Assembly: GCA_963701445.1 (NCBI GenBank)
Contig: CAVPAM010000038.1
Coordinates: forward strand, 186,001-250,000
From: CAKZLS01 sp963701445
GTDB lineage: Bacteria > Pseudomonadota > Alphaproteobacteria > Rhodospirillales > Defluviicoccaceae
Length of the DNA: 64,000 bases
Reading direction: 5' to 3'
Shown piece by piece: positions 1 through 8,760 of the stretch (position 1 is its first letter; every line of letters starts with the position of its first letter). Position numbers and translations under genes: made by a program. The notes under the pieces are model-generated. The model made no database searches, was not told the origin of the DNA, and worked only from the letters and a program-made list of their open reading frames with translations.

Positions 1-1
1 C

Positions 2-709
2 CCGCACGCCGACGGCGAGGACGTGCCCGACGCGCTCGACGGGGCGGGGCTGGACCGGGTGCGGAGGGATTTCGCGAGAGCCGCCGGTCGGGCGGCGCGG
101 CTGGACCTGGACGGCATCGAGCTGCACATGGCCCACGGCTACCTGATGCACCAGTTTCTTTCGCCCATCGCCAACCGCCGCGGCGACGAATACGGCGGCG
201 GTCTCGAAAACCGGATGCGCTTCCCACTCGAGGTGTTCGACGCGGTGCGCGCCGCCTTCCCGGCCGGCCGGCCGGTATGGGCTCGAATCTCGGCGACGGA
301 CTGGGTCGAGGGCGGATGGGACATCGACGGAACCCTCGCCCTTTCGGCGGCCCTGAAGGCACGCGGTTGCGCCGCCATCCACGTGTCCTCGGGAGGGATC
401 TCTCCCGCCCAGGCGATCACGCTCGAGCCGGGATACCAGGTGCCCTTCGCGGCGCGGGTGAAGGCCGAGATAGGGCTTCCCACCATCGCCGTCGGGCTGA
501 TCACCGAGGCGGACCAGGCCGAGGCCATCATCGCCGGCGGACAGGCGGACGCCGTGGCGCTCGCCCGCGCCATCCTCTACGACCCGCGCTGGCCCTGGCA
601 CGCCGCCGCGACCCTCGGCGCGGAGGTCACGGCGCCGAAACAGTATTGGCGCTGCCAGCCGCGCGGCTTGAAGGCGCTGTTCGCCGGGGCATCCATCGGC
701 CAGCGATAG
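2..709 (+). CDS. NADH:flavin oxidoreductase, old yellow enzyme family (3' part)
   Basis: The reading frame is open from the left edge, so the N-terminal half of this TIM-barrel flavoenzyme lies outside the window; the GTG at 23 is internal. The visible part has the family signature HMAHGYLMHQFLSPIANRR followed by DEYGG and an ENR motif, and later the phosphate-binding region around AVGLIT and ADAVALARAILYDP. Family members use FMN and NAD(P)H to reduce activated C=C bonds or to oxidise amines. The substrate cannot be told from sequence. The short C-terminal extension (PKQYWRCQP) is like YqjM-type members. It converges on the Lrp-type gene, 38 bases away. Confidence 0.88.
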   Translation, partial: PHADGEDVPDALDGAGLDRVRRDFARAAGRAARLDLDGIELHMAHGYLMHQFLSPIANRRGDEYGGGLENRMRFPLEVFDAVRAAFPAGRPVWARISATDWVEGGWDIDGTLALSAALKARGCAAIHVSSGGISPAQAITLEPGYQVPFAARVKAEIGLPTIAVGLITEADQAEAIIAGGQADAVALARAILYDPRWPWHAAATLGAEVTAPKQYWRCQPRGLKALFAGASIGQR

Positions 710-747
710 GCGGCCGGTCCGGATCTCCGAGGGATCGATCCAAACGA

Positions 748-1212
748 TCAGAGATCAAAGGCGGTCCTCTTGCTCACCGTCCGCAGAACGAAGCTGGAGC
801 GGGCTCTCGCCAGGCCGGGCAGGCGCGCCAGGATCTTGTGGACGCGTTCGTAATCGGCCGTGTCGGCGGCGACGACGCGGAGCAGGTAGTCGGCGTCGCC
901 GGACATGAGGTGGCACTCCATGATGTCCGGGCACGCCGAGACCGCCGTCTCGAAGGCCTGGAGCGTGTCTTCGTTCTGACCGCTCAGGGTGATTTCGACG
1001 AAGATGCTGGCTGGCTTGCCGATCGCCGCCTGCGCCACCAGCATCACGTAGTTTTCGATGACACCCTCGTCCTCCAGCCGCCGGACCCGGCGAAGACACG
1101 CCGAAGGCGACAGGTGGATGCGCTCCGCCAGGTCCGCGTTGGTCATGCGGCCGTCGGATTGCAGCAGGTTCAAGATCTTACGATCGATCGCGTCCAGATC
1201 TATCATCCGCAT
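748..1212 (-). CDS. Lrp/AsnC family transcriptional regulator
   Basis: The product is about 154 residues, the normal length for the family. It has an N-terminal winged helix-turn-helix (IDRKILNLLQSDGRMTNADLAERI, cited as the span at residues 5-28) and a C-terminal RAM ligand-binding domain (SGDADYLLRVVA). I chose the ATG at 1212, giving MRMIDLDAIDR, because the upstream in-frame ATG at 1242 adds ten residues outside the conserved fold. It is divergent from alanine dehydrogenase, the usual arrangement for an AldR/Lrp-type activator that senses alanine or another amino acid. The palindrome at 1248-1259 between the two genes is a candidate binding site. Confidence 0.93.
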   Translation of the reverse strand: MRMIDLDAIDRKILNLLQSDGRMTNADLAERIHLSPSACLRRVRRLEDEGVIENYVMLVAQAAIGKPASIFVEITLSGQNEDTLQAFETAVSACPDIMECHLMSGDADYLLRVVAADTADYERVHKILARLPGLARARSSFVLRTVSKRTAFDL

Positions 1213-1247
1213 ATGATGCGATGAAAATAAAGTTTTGAGCAATATAC

Positions 1248-1259
1248 TTCGATATCGAA
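1248..1259. promoter_or_regulatory. Palindromic operator candidate between lrp-type gene and ald
   Basis: TTCGATATCGAA is a perfect 12-base palindrome in the AT-rich gap between the divergent regulator (start 1212) and ald (start 1351). Lrp/AsnC proteins bind degenerate palindromes in such gaps. Assigning this site to the neighbouring regulator is inference. Confidence 0.4.
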
Positions 1260-1350
1260 CCAGTTTTCCATGTAACTTCGCAAGGACATGCGCGGCGATT
1301 TCGCGTTAGGCTTCCTCCCGTCAATCAATCATGCGTCATGGGAGGACATC

Positions 1351-2469
1351 ATGCGGATCGGCGTACCAAAGGAGATCAAGGTTCACGAATACCGGGTCGG
1401 CCTGACCCCGGACAGCGCCCGCGAGTTCGTCGCGCATGGGCACGAGGTTGTGGTGGAAACCGGGGCCGGCGCCGGCATCGGATGTTCGGACGCGGACTAT
1501 CGCGCCGCCGGAGCCGGGATCGCCACCAACGCCCGGGAGGTCTTCGATGCCGCCGAAATGATCGTCAAGGTGAAGGAACCGCAGGCGCCCGAGCGCAAGA
1601 TGCTCAAGGAGGGACAACTGCTGTTCACCTATCTGCACCTGGCGCCGGATCCCGATCAGACCCGTGACTTGGTCGACAGCGGCGCCGTTTGCGTGGCCTA
1701 CGAGACCGTGACCAACGCGCAGGGCGGCCTGCCGCTGCTGGCGCCCATGTCGCAGGTGGCCGGACGCCTGTCGATCCAGGCGGGCGCCTGGGCGCTGGAA
1801 AAGGCGCATGGCGGCAAAGGCATTCTGCTGGGTGGCGTCCCGGGCGTGGCGCCGGCCAAGGTGGTGGTGATCGGCGGCGGCGTGGTCGGCGAGAACGCCA
1901 TCATGATGGCGCTCGGCATGGGCGCGAACGTGACCGTCCTCGACCGCAACGTCGATGTGCTCGGCCGCCTCGCCGGTCGGTTCGGATCGTCCTTGAAGAC
2001 CGTCTATTCCACCCGGATGTCGCTGGAGGAGTATGTGCTCGACGCCGATTTGGTGGTGGGCGCGGTGCTGGTGGTGGGCGCCGAGGCGCCGAAGCTGGTC
2101 ACCGCCGACATGGTCAGGCGGATGAAACCGGGCTCGGTCCTCACCGATGTCGCCATCGACCAGGGCGGCTGTTTCGAGACCTCCCGGCCGACCACGCACG
2201 CCGATCCGATTTATGTGGTCGACAACGTAGTTCACTACTGCGTTGCCAACATGCCGGGCGCGACGCCGACCACCTCGACCTACGCCCTCAACAACGTGAC
2301 CCTTCCTTACGGCCTCGCGCTCGCGGACAAGGGATACAAGGCGGCCCTGCTCGACAATCCGAATTTCCGCGAGGGGCTCAACGTGTGCAAGGGCAGGATC
2401 ACCCACAAGGCCGTCGCCGATGACCTCGGCTACGCCTACGTCGATCCGGTATCGGCGCTCGAGGGGTGA
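1351..2469 (+). CDS. ald: Alanine dehydrogenase
   Basis: This cytoplasmic enzyme reversibly converts L-alanine, NAD+ and water to pyruvate, ammonia and NADH. The start at 1351 (MRIGVPKEIK) is preceded by GGAGGA at 1341-1346 and gives 372 residues, the family length. The N-terminal substrate domain has the conserved Lys75 (VKVKEPQ) and His96 (TYLHLAP). The Rossmann domain has GGGVVG near residues 175-180, ending in an Asp for NAD+ specificity (VLDRN). An upstream ATG at 1288 is in frame but adds 21 residues without a ribosome site. The divergent Lrp-type gene is the likely regulator. The enzyme could handle the pyruvate/ammonia side of the amine-oxidising operon downstream, but that link is inferred. 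Confidence 0.97.
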   Translation: MRIGVPKEIKVHEYRVGLTPDSAREFVAHGHEVVVETGAGAGIGCSDADYRAAGAGIATNAREVFDAAEMIVKVKEPQAPERKMLKEGQLLFTYLHLAPDPDQTRDLVDSGAVCVAYETVTNAQGGLPLLAPMSQVAGRLSIQAGAWALEKAHGGKGILLGGVPGVAPAKVVVIGGGVVGENAIMMALGMGANVTVLDRNVDVLGRLAGRFGSSLKTVYSTRMSLEEYVLDADLVVGAVLVVGAEAPKLVTADMVRRMKPGSVLTDVAIDQGGCFETSRPTTHADPIYVVDNVVHYCVANMPGATPTTSTYALNNVTLPYGLALADKGYKAALLDNPNFREGLNVCKGRITHKAVADDLGYAYVDPVSALEG

Positions 2470-2551
2470 GCGGGCACGGAACGACACCGGCGGACTGATT
2501 CCGGCGGCCGCGTACGGTTCGGTGACGCGGCGCCGGCGCTCGTAGCGGTTA

Positions 2552-3253
2552 CTAGCCGAGCCAGGCAAAGGCGCGGGTCAGGAAGGCCTGGCCGCCGGAG
2601 CGTTGCCATTCGCCGTGCGCCATGATGACGCGTTCGGCGTTCCATCCCAGCATCCTGTCCCGCGCCGCACGGGCCGGAGCCCGGTTTATGAACGATAGCC
2701 GCCATTCCAACGGCGCGTGCGGGTTGTCGGATGTGATGCCGTCGAGCTTGGCGAGCGAGCGCCGCCATCGGCTCCAGTGCTCGCGGAGAAAGGGCTCGGT
2801 AAAATTCTCGATCAGGTCGGCGAGGATCACCGTGCGCGACCGGCGATGGAAGAACACTACCTCGTCCATCATCGGGGAGCCCCGGAACCACGCCTGATCG
2901 ATATCGCCGCGCCAGTTCTCCGGCGGATCGTCGGACAAAGGCTCGCAAAATGTCAGGTCGCGCCGCTTTGCGATCACCGATGGCAGGCCCCAGACACGCG
3001 CCCCGGGATAGCGCGCCGTCCAGTCCTGGAGATAGAGGTGGTGGATCTTGTTGGGACTGACGAGGTGGGCAACCGGACCGAGCCGGTCGATCTCCGCGAT
3101 CAAGTCTTCCGATGGCTCGATGGGCGACCAGATCCAAACATCGCCGTTGTCCAACCGGACCACCACCGAACGCGTCGGGAAGGGGAACCCGTAGAAATCC
3201 ACCAACCCGCCCTCGGCGAGCCATGCGCTGTCGCCAACCTCTTCAAGTATCAT
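2552..3253 (-). CDS. DUF4336 domain-containing protein
   Basis: A 233-residue protein without signal peptide or membrane segments. It resembles the DUF4336 family, which has a metallo-beta-lactamase-like fold: TRSVVVRLDNGDVWIWSPI near the N-terminus, VSPNKIHHLYLQDW near residue 65, FFHRRSRTVILADLIENF in the middle and VIMAHGEW near the C-terminus. The His and Asp residues in these motifs could be metal ligands, but no activity is established for the family as far as I know. It converges on ald, with 82 bases between the two stops. Confidence 0.8.
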   Translation of the reverse strand: MILEEVGDSAWLAEGGLVDFYGFPFPTRSVVVRLDNGDVWIWSPIEPSEDLIAEIDRLGPVAHLVSPNKIHHLYLQDWTARYPGARVWGLPSVIAKRRDLTFCEPLSDDPPENWRGDIDQAWFRGSPMMDEVVFFHRRSRTVILADLIENFTEPFLREHWSRWRRSLAKLDGITSDNPHAPLEWRLSFINRAPARAARDRMLGWNAERVIMAHGEWQRSGGQAFLTRAFAWLG

Positions 3254-3337
3254 TCGTCACGAAATACACACTTCGATCAAAGATGCACGCAAAGAAATTC
3301 AACCAGGTAATGGGTGTTGTGCCCGACGCGGAGCGGC

Positions 3338-4267
3338 TTACGGGATTTCCCGGTCGTCGAGATGGCCAAACCGACGCAATGTTTCCGCGAGGTGTTCGAC
3401 GAAGGCCCGCGCCAGCAACGACGCCGGGCGGTGGGCGGGCGTGAGGATGGAAATGGGGTAGGGGACTGGCGGCGACAGCGGCCGGACCACGAGGTCGCCG
3501 GTGCCGCCTTCGCCGAGGCGGCGGCTTTTGGCGGTGATGGGATCGCAGATGCAGCGGCAGAGACCTTGCTCCACCAGTTCCAGCGCCGGCAGGAAGGTCT
3601 GGAGTTCGAAGCGCTGGCGGAACCGCGCCCCCATCCCGGCGAAGGCGCTTCGCGTCAGCCGGTTGGTGGCGTGATCGGGGTAGAGGGCGGCCATCGGCGC
3701 GTCGTCTAGATCGAGCGGCGTGATTACCGGTTTTTCAGCGAGCGGGTCGTCCCGGCGCATGGCGCAGACGCAATCGAGTTCGAAGGTCCGCAGGATGAAG
3801 GCCGCGCGCGGCGCCGGGGTCTCGGCGAGACCCACGTCGTACTGCTGCGACGCGATCCAGTCGGCGACCACCGGGGAACTTCGCGACATCAGCGAGACGG
3901 TGACGTCGGGGCGGTCGCGGACGAACGCGGCGAGGACACGCGGCATCAGGAACGAGGCCGCCGCCGGGAGGCAGGCGATGCGCAGGCGGCCCCGTTCGAG
4001 GTTGGAGATCTCGGCCATGGTGCGGGCCGAGAGGGTCAATCGTTCAAGGACGATCTCCGCTTCCTCGAGAAAGTAGTGGGCCTCCGGCGTCGGGACGAGG
4101 CGGCCGCCGCGCCGCTCGAACAGGGCGAAACCGAGTTCCGTTTCCAGATTGGCGATCCGGGTGGTAACGGCCGGCTGGGTGCGGTTCAACGATCGCGCCG
4201 CCTCCGATATGGACCCCGTCCGCATCACCGCGCGAAAGGACTGGAGCTGCTGAATAGAGAGGTTCAT
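3338..4267 (-). CDS. LysR family transcriptional regulator
   Basis: From the ATG at 4267 (MNLSIQQLQSF) the product is 309 residues, typical for LysR. The N-terminal winged helix-turn-helix includes FRAVMRTGSISEAARSLN and QPAVTTRIANLE. The rest is the periplasmic-binding-like effector domain. The further upstream ATG at 4303 would place the start inside the operator-like palindrome. The gene is divergent from the TRAP/amine-oxidase operon, so it most likely controls that operon in response to the transported compound. The effector is unknown. Confidence 0.93.
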   Translation of the reverse strand: MNLSIQQLQSFRAVMRTGSISEAARSLNRTQPAVTTRIANLETELGFALFERRGGRLVPTPEAHYFLEEAEIVLERLTLSARTMAEISNLERGRLRIACLPAAASFLMPRVLAAFVRDRPDVTVSLMSRSSPVVADWIASQQYDVGLAETPAPRAAFILRTFELDCVCAMRRDDPLAEKPVITPLDLDDAPMAALYPDHATNRLTRSAFAGMGARFRQRFELQTFLPALELVEQGLCRCICDPITAKSRRLGEGGTGDLVVRPLSPPVPYPISILTPAHRPASLLARAFVEHLAETLRRFGHLDDREIP

Positions 4268-4276
4268 TCCCGTATT

Positions 4277-4291
4277 ATAAAGTAGCTTTAT
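4277..4291. promoter_or_regulatory. LysR-type operator candidate
   Basis: ATAAAG-TAG-CTTTAT is a perfect inverted repeat that also fits the LysR T-N11-A pattern (T at 4278, A at 4290). It lies ten bases upstream of the LysR gene start, the usual place for an autoregulatory site, and within the gap shared with the divergent TRAP operon. Confidence 0.5.
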
Positions 4292-4444
4292 GGAATCATC
4301 CAATTAATCGATTTGCTTTAATGGTCAAATCCGCCGAAGCTTCCAACCGCAAGACCGGGACGTAACCGGCGGCCGGGTCCCGTCACGACGGGGCTCGAGG
4401 CGATAGCCCACGCAAGTTAAATGGGACGGGAGGCCCGGTTGCTC

Positions 4445-4984
4445 ATGGAGCGTTTCTTTCGGTATACGCTGACGGCCCTGATCTGCATCGTGGCCCTGGG
4501 CCAGTTCGTGCAGGTGGTCACGCGGTACGTGCTCGAGGTTCCGGTGATGGGACTCGAGGAGACCATGCTCTATCCCACGCTCTGGCTCTACATGCTGGGT
4601 GCCATCAACGCGTCCCGCGAGAACACCCAGATCCGCGCCAACGTGCTGGAGATCTTCATCAAGACCGAGCGCGGCCACGCCATTCTCGCGGTGGTCGGCG
4701 AAACGCTCAGCCTGATCGTGTCGGTATGGCTGACCTGGTGGGCCTGGGATTTCACCCGCTACGTGGTGCGCGTGTGGAAGGAAAGCCCCACGCTCTACAT
4801 CCCGACCTTCTACGCCGACGTGGCGCTGATCGCGGCGCTCGGCCTGATGACCCTGTTCACCGCCTGGCACCTGTCGCGCCACGTCCGCGCCCTGGTTACC
4901 GGGAATTACGCGACAGCCGATCATCACGTGACCGACTACGAGACGGCTGATTTCGACGAAAACGAAGGGGGACGTCATGGTTGA
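4445..4984 (+). CDS. dctQ: TRAP transporter small permease (DctQ type)
   Basis: A small inner-membrane protein with four hydrophobic segments (around TLTALICIVALGQFVQVV, the WLYMLGAI region, LSLIVSVWLTWWAW and the ADVALIAALGLMTLF region), as expected for the DctQ subunit that partners DctM. I prefer the ATG at 4445 (MERFFRYTL), which has GGGAGG at 4428-4433; the in-frame ATG at 4421 lacks an obvious ribosome site. It is the first gene of a seven-gene plus-strand operon and overlaps dctM by eight bases. The substrate is not readable from this subunit. Confidence 0.92.
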   Translation: MERFFRYTLTALICIVALGQFVQVVTRYVLEVPVMGLEETMLYPTLWLYMLGAINASRENTQIRANVLEIFIKTERGHAILAVVGETLSLIVSVWLTWWAWDFTRYVVRVWKESPTLYIPTFYADVALIAALGLMTLFTAWHLSRHVRALVTGNYATADHHVTDYETADFDENEGGRHG

Positions 4985-6275
4985 GGTCGCGCTGCTGGCG
5001 GTCGGCGCCCTTGTGGGCTTGCTGACCCTTGGCGTTCCGCTGCCCTATTGCTTCGGCGCCGGGCTGATGGTGATGAGCATCGTCGGCGGGGTGACCATGA
5101 AGGGCAACATGATGTGGGGCTTCCAGCAGCTCGGCAACCCGGTGCTGCTGGCGATCCCGCTGTTCGTCCTGGCCGGCACCATCATGAGCCAGTCCGGTAT
5201 CGCCGCGAGCCTTCTCAAGTTCGTCAACGTCTTCGTCGGTCATGTTCGCGGCGGGCTGGGCGTGGTGGCCGCCGTCAGTTGCGCCATCATCGGCGCCATC
5301 TCCGGCTCCGGTTTGACCGGTATCGCCGCGATCGGCCCGTTGCTGATCCCCGAAATGGCGGAGCGCGGCTACCCCCGCGCCTATGCCACGGCGCTGATCG
5401 CCAATTCCTCGATCCTCGGCCTGTTGATCCCGCCGTCGGTGACGATGATCGTCTACGGCTGGGTGACCGAGACCTCGATCCTCGCCTGCTTCCTGTCCAC
5501 GCTGGGACCGGGGCTGCTGATCATGACGCTGTTCTGCGTGGTCAACATCATCATGTCGCGGCGGTTTCCGCTGGTCATCGACGAGCGGCCGAAGGGACGG
5601 GAATTCGGCGCGGTGGTGGCCAAGAGGGGGTTCCACGCCACGCCGGCTCTGCTTATGCCGGTGATCATCCTGGGCGGCATCTACGGCGGCATCGTAACCC
5701 CCACCGAGGCCGCCGCGGTGGCGGTGATCTATGCGCTGCCGGTGGGATTCATGATCTACAAGGGCCTGACCTGGAAGAACCTGTTCGAGTCCGGCAAGGA
5801 AGCCGGTACCGCGGTCGGCGCGATCATGGTGATGATCCTGTTCTCCATGATCCTCAGCCAGATGTTCGTCATGGAAAGCGTGCCGCAGCAACTGGTGGAG
5901 GCCATCTTCGCCATCACCGAGGACAAGGTCACGCTGCTGATCATGATCAACATCATGCTGTTCCTCGTGGGCATGGTGGTGAACGACGTGACCGCCATCA
6001 TCCTGATCGCGCCGTTGCTGCTGCCGCTGATGACGGCCATCGGCGTCAGTCCCATCCAGTTTGCCGCGATCATGGGCGTGAACACGGCCATGGGCGGGGT
6101 GACGCCGCCCTACGCCTCGATCCTCTACCTCGGCGCGCGCATCGGCAACGTCAAGGTCACCCAGGTGATCAAGCCGGCGATGACGCTCATCCTGTTCGGT
6201 TACGTACCGGTGGTCTTCCTGACCTCCTTCTGGCCGGACCTGTCGTTGTACCTACCCCAACTCTTTGGCTACTGA
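4977..6275 (+). CDS. dctM: TRAP transporter large permease (DctM type)
   Basis: A 432-residue, highly hydrophobic protein with about 12 membrane segments, the family length. It has characteristic DctM stretches: GVPLPYCFGAGL, NPVLLAIPLFVLAGTIM, GAISGSGLTGIAAIG, NSSILGLLIPPSVTMIVYG and GGVTPPYASILYLGARIG. It forms the sodium-dependent translocation channel with DctQ and takes ligand from the periplasmic protein encoded just downstream. Confidence 0.96.
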   Translation: MVEVALLAVGALVGLLTLGVPLPYCFGAGLMVMSIVGGVTMKGNMMWGFQQLGNPVLLAIPLFVLAGTIMSQSGIAASLLKFVNVFVGHVRGGLGVVAAVSCAIIGAISGSGLTGIAAIGPLLIPEMAERGYPRAYATALIANSSILGLLIPPSVTMIVYGWVTETSILACFLSTLGPGLLIMTLFCVVNIIMSRRFPLVIDERPKGREFGAVVAKRGFHATPALLMPVIILGGIYGGIVTPTEAAAVAVIYALPVGFMIYKGLTWKNLFESGKEAGTAVGAIMVMILFSMILSQMFVMESVPQQLVEAIFAITEDKVTLLIMINIMLFLVGMVVNDVTAIILIAPLLLPLMTAIGVSPIQFAAIMGVNTAMGGVTPPYASILYLGARIGNVKVTQVIKPAMTLILFGYVPVVFLTSFWPDLSLYLPQLFGY

Positions 6276-6296
6276 CAAAAAAGGGAGATCCAAGAC

Positions 6297-7286
6297 ATGA
6301 AGACATCCATCTACGGCGCGGTGCTCGCCGCGACCATCGCACTCGGAGGCGTCGCCCAGGCGACCGAACTCAAGATCAGCCACGTCCGCCCGCAGGACAC
6401 CACCATCGACAAGGAGGTCAGGGTCTTCGCCGACGCGGTCGCCAAGGCCACCGGCGACGGCGTGACCATCCGGGTGTTCCCGGCTTCGGCGCTTGGCGAC
6501 TACACCACGGTGCAGGAGCGCATCTCGGTGGGCGCCGTCGACATGGCGGTCCAGCCGGCCGCCACCGCCGCCGAACGCAGGATGCAGATCAGCTCCTTCC
6601 CCTACCTCGCCGAAAATTGGGCCCAGGCCCGCAAGATCTACGGCCCCGACGGTCCCGTGCGGAAGGCGATGGAAGAGCTGTACGCCAAACAGGACATCAC
6701 CGTTCTGGCCGCCTATCCGGTGTATTTCGGGGGCATCGCCTTGAACCGCGACGCCGTCAGCCCCGGCGACCCGAATGCCGACAAGGGCATCAAGGTCCGC
6801 GTCCCGGGGATCAAGAGCTTCCAGCTCCTGGCCGAGGAAATCGGCTACATCCCGTCGCCGATCCCGTTCTCCGAGGCGTTCACGGCGGTCCAGACCGGTG
6901 TCGTCGACGGCGTGATCGGCTCCGGCGCCGAGGGCTATTACGCCTCGTTCCGCGATGTCACCAAGACTTATATCCCGGCCAACACCCACTTCGAGGTCTG
7001 GTATCTGATCATCAACACCGGAGTCCTCGATGACCTCGACGAAAAGGACCGCGAGGCGCTGAAGACGGCCGCGGCCGAGTTCGAGGCGCTGCGTTGGCAG
7101 GTGGCCGAGGCCGACCAGGCGGCGAACGAGCAGAAGCTCGTGGACAGCGGAGCCACCATCGTCCGGTTGAGCGACGAACAACTGGCCGAAAACGCCGCCA
7201 AGGTGCGCGCCAACGTGTGGCCGACGATCCTGGAGGACGTGGGCGCGGACTGGGGCAAGGGCATCCTCGAGCAGTCCGCCAACTGA
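6297..7286 (+). CDS. dctP: TRAP transporter substrate-binding protein (DctP type)
   Basis: A 329-residue periplasmic protein with a signal peptide (MKTSIYGAVLAATIALGG, cleavage probably after AQA). It has the DctP fold elements: ELKISHVRP at the mature N-terminus, RISVGAVDMAVQPA, KGIKVRVPG containing the conserved Arg that pairs with a substrate carboxylate, and FTAVQTGVVDGVIGSG. A ribosome site AAGGGAGA lies at 6280-6287. The conserved Arg suggests an organic or amino acid ligand. The downstream dehydrogenase genes suggest the ligand is an amine or amino-acid derivative. Confidence 0.95.
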   Translation: MKTSIYGAVLAATIALGGVAQATELKISHVRPQDTTIDKEVRVFADAVAKATGDGVTIRVFPASALGDYTTVQERISVGAVDMAVQPAATAAERRMQISSFPYLAENWAQARKIYGPDGPVRKAMEELYAKQDITVLAAYPVYFGGIALNRDAVSPGDPNADKGIKVRVPGIKSFQLLAEEIGYIPSPIPFSEAFTAVQTGVVDGVIGSGAEGYYASFRDVTKTYIPANTHFEVWYLIINTGVLDDLDEKDREALKTAAAEFEALRWQVAEADQAANEQKLVDSGATIVRLSDEQLAENAAKVRANVWPTILEDVGADWGKGILEQSAN

Positions 7287-7370
7287 CGAGGCCCGCCGGC
7301 CGGACGGCGGTCGATCCCGCCGTCCGGCGCGCGCTCTCCATCGCGGCCCAGAAGCCGACCGGAGGCAGTC

Positions 7371-8483
7371 ATGGAAACCGACTATGCGATCATCGGCGGC
7401 GGCGTGGTGGGTCTTTCCGTCGCCCATGGCCTGCTCGGCCTCGGCCGGCGGGTGATGGTCCTGGACGAAGGCGACACCGCCCTTCGCGCCTCGCGCGGCA
7501 ATTTCGGCCTGGTCTGGGTCCAATCCAAGGGTTTGAAGGCACCCGCGTACGCGCGATGGACCCGCCGCTCGGCCAGCCTGTGGCGGGCGTTCGCCGACGA
7601 GTTGGGCGAAGGCGGGGACGGCACCGTCTCGCTCCGCCAGGACGGCGGCTACGAGTTTCATTTTTCCGACCAGTCGCTGGAAGACCGGGTCCGCGCCTAC
7701 GATGCGTTGAAGGCGGAACTCGGCGGCGACTACCCCTATGAAATCCTGGGGCACAATGCTCTCAAGCGGGTGGAGCCGCACATCGGTCCGAAAGTGACCG
7801 CCGCGATCCTCCACCACGAGGACGGCCACGTGAACCCGCTCCGCCTGCTGCGGGCACTGACGGCAGAGGCGCGGCGTCTCGGCGCCGATTTGCGAACCGG
7901 ATCGAAGGTCGCCACCGTTGATCCGGGCGGGGGCGGGTTCCGCGTCGCGCTTGAGAGCGGCGACCGGGTTTCGGCCGGACGCGTCGTCATCTGCGCCGGT
8001 CTCGGAGCCGCGACCCTCGGCCCCCAACTGGGTTTCGCCGCCCCCGTCCGGCCCGAGCGCGGCCAGGTCCTGATTACCGAAAAACTGGCGCCGATCCTGA
8101 CCCGCCCCTCCGCCAAGCTGCGCCAGGTGGACGAGGGGGGTGTCCAGATCGGCGACTCTCATGAGGACGTCGGTCTCGACGACCGGGAGACCCTGGAGAT
8201 CACCGCCAACATGGCGCGCCAGGCAATCGAAACCATCCCGGCGCTCGGCCGCGCCCGCATGGTGCGGAGTTGGGGCGCGCTCAGGGTGCTGACCCCCGAC
8301 GGGCTGCCCATTTATCAGCAATCGCCGGACCACCCTGGGGCGTTCCTGGTGACCTGTCACAGCGGGATCACGCTCGCGGCGGCTCATTCCCGACTGTTGC
8401 CATTGTGGCTCGAGGGGCGCGCGGACGCGCCGGATCTGGAGGCTTTCAGTGAAACCCGTTTCGCCATTCCTTCGGCTGCGTGA
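7371..8483 (+). CDS. FAD-dependent amino acid/amine oxidoreductase (DAO family, HcnC-like)
   Basis: A 370-residue DAO-family flavoprotein. The N-terminal FAD-binding GGGVVG (residues 9-14) ends in VLDEG. RGNFGLVWVQSKG follows near residue 42, and the C-terminal region has WGALRVLTPDGLPI and TCHSGITLAAA. With the next two genes it forms the three-subunit arrangement seen in hydrogen cyanide synthase (HcnC-A-B), opine oxidases and hydroxyproline dehydrogenases. In those complexes this subunit oxidises the C-N bond and passes electrons to the Fe-S partner. No glycine- or opine-specific feature is evident, so the substrate remains open. It overlaps the next gene by 35 bases. Confidence 0.9.
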   Translation: METDYAIIGGGVVGLSVAHGLLGLGRRVMVLDEGDTALRASRGNFGLVWVQSKGLKAPAYARWTRRSASLWRAFADELGEGGDGTVSLRQDGGYEFHFSDQSLEDRVRAYDALKAELGGDYPYEILGHNALKRVEPHIGPKVTAAILHHEDGHVNPLRLLRALTAEARRLGADLRTGSKVATVDPGGGGFRVALESGDRVSAGRVVICAGLGAATLGPQLGFAAPVRPERGQVLITEKLAPILTRPSAKLRQVDEGGVQIGDSHEDVGLDDRETLEITANMARQAIETIPALGRARMVRSWGALRVLTPDGLPIYQQSPDHPGAFLVTCHSGITLAAAHSRLLPLWLEGRADAPDLEAFSETRFAIPSAA

Positions 8484-8760
8484 ACCGGACGCGCCCGTGC
8501 GCCTGACATGGGAAGGCGAGGAGATCCTCGCCGCCCCGGGCGATACCCTGGCCGCCGCTCTTCTCGCCGCCGGGGTGGAGGCGTTCCGCTCGACCCCCGT
8601 CAGCGGCGCCCCGCGCGCGCCCTATTGCATGATGGGCGCCTGTTTCGAGTGCCTGGTGGACGTGGACGGCCGCCCCGCCGTACAGGCCTGCATGACCCAG
8701 GTGCGCGACGGCATGGTGGTTCGCCGCCAGAGGGGCGGCGCGGAGTTGAGCGATGATTGA
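8449..8760 (+). CDS. (2Fe-2S)-binding subunit of amine/opine-type dehydrogenase (HcnA-like)
   Basis: A 103-residue ferredoxin-like subunit. The plant-type [2Fe-2S] ligands are Cys60, Cys65, Cys68 and Cys81 (CMMGACFECLVDVDG and ACMTQ). It starts inside the preceding gene and ends eight bases inside the following one, consistent with translational coupling of a stoichiometric complex. The expected role is electron transfer between the two FAD subunits. Confidence 0.9.
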   Translation: MKPVSPFLRLREPDAPVRLTWEGEEILAAPGDTLAAALLAAGVEAFRSTPVSGAPRAPYCMMGACFECLVDVDGRPAVQACMTQVRDGMVVRRQRGGAELSDD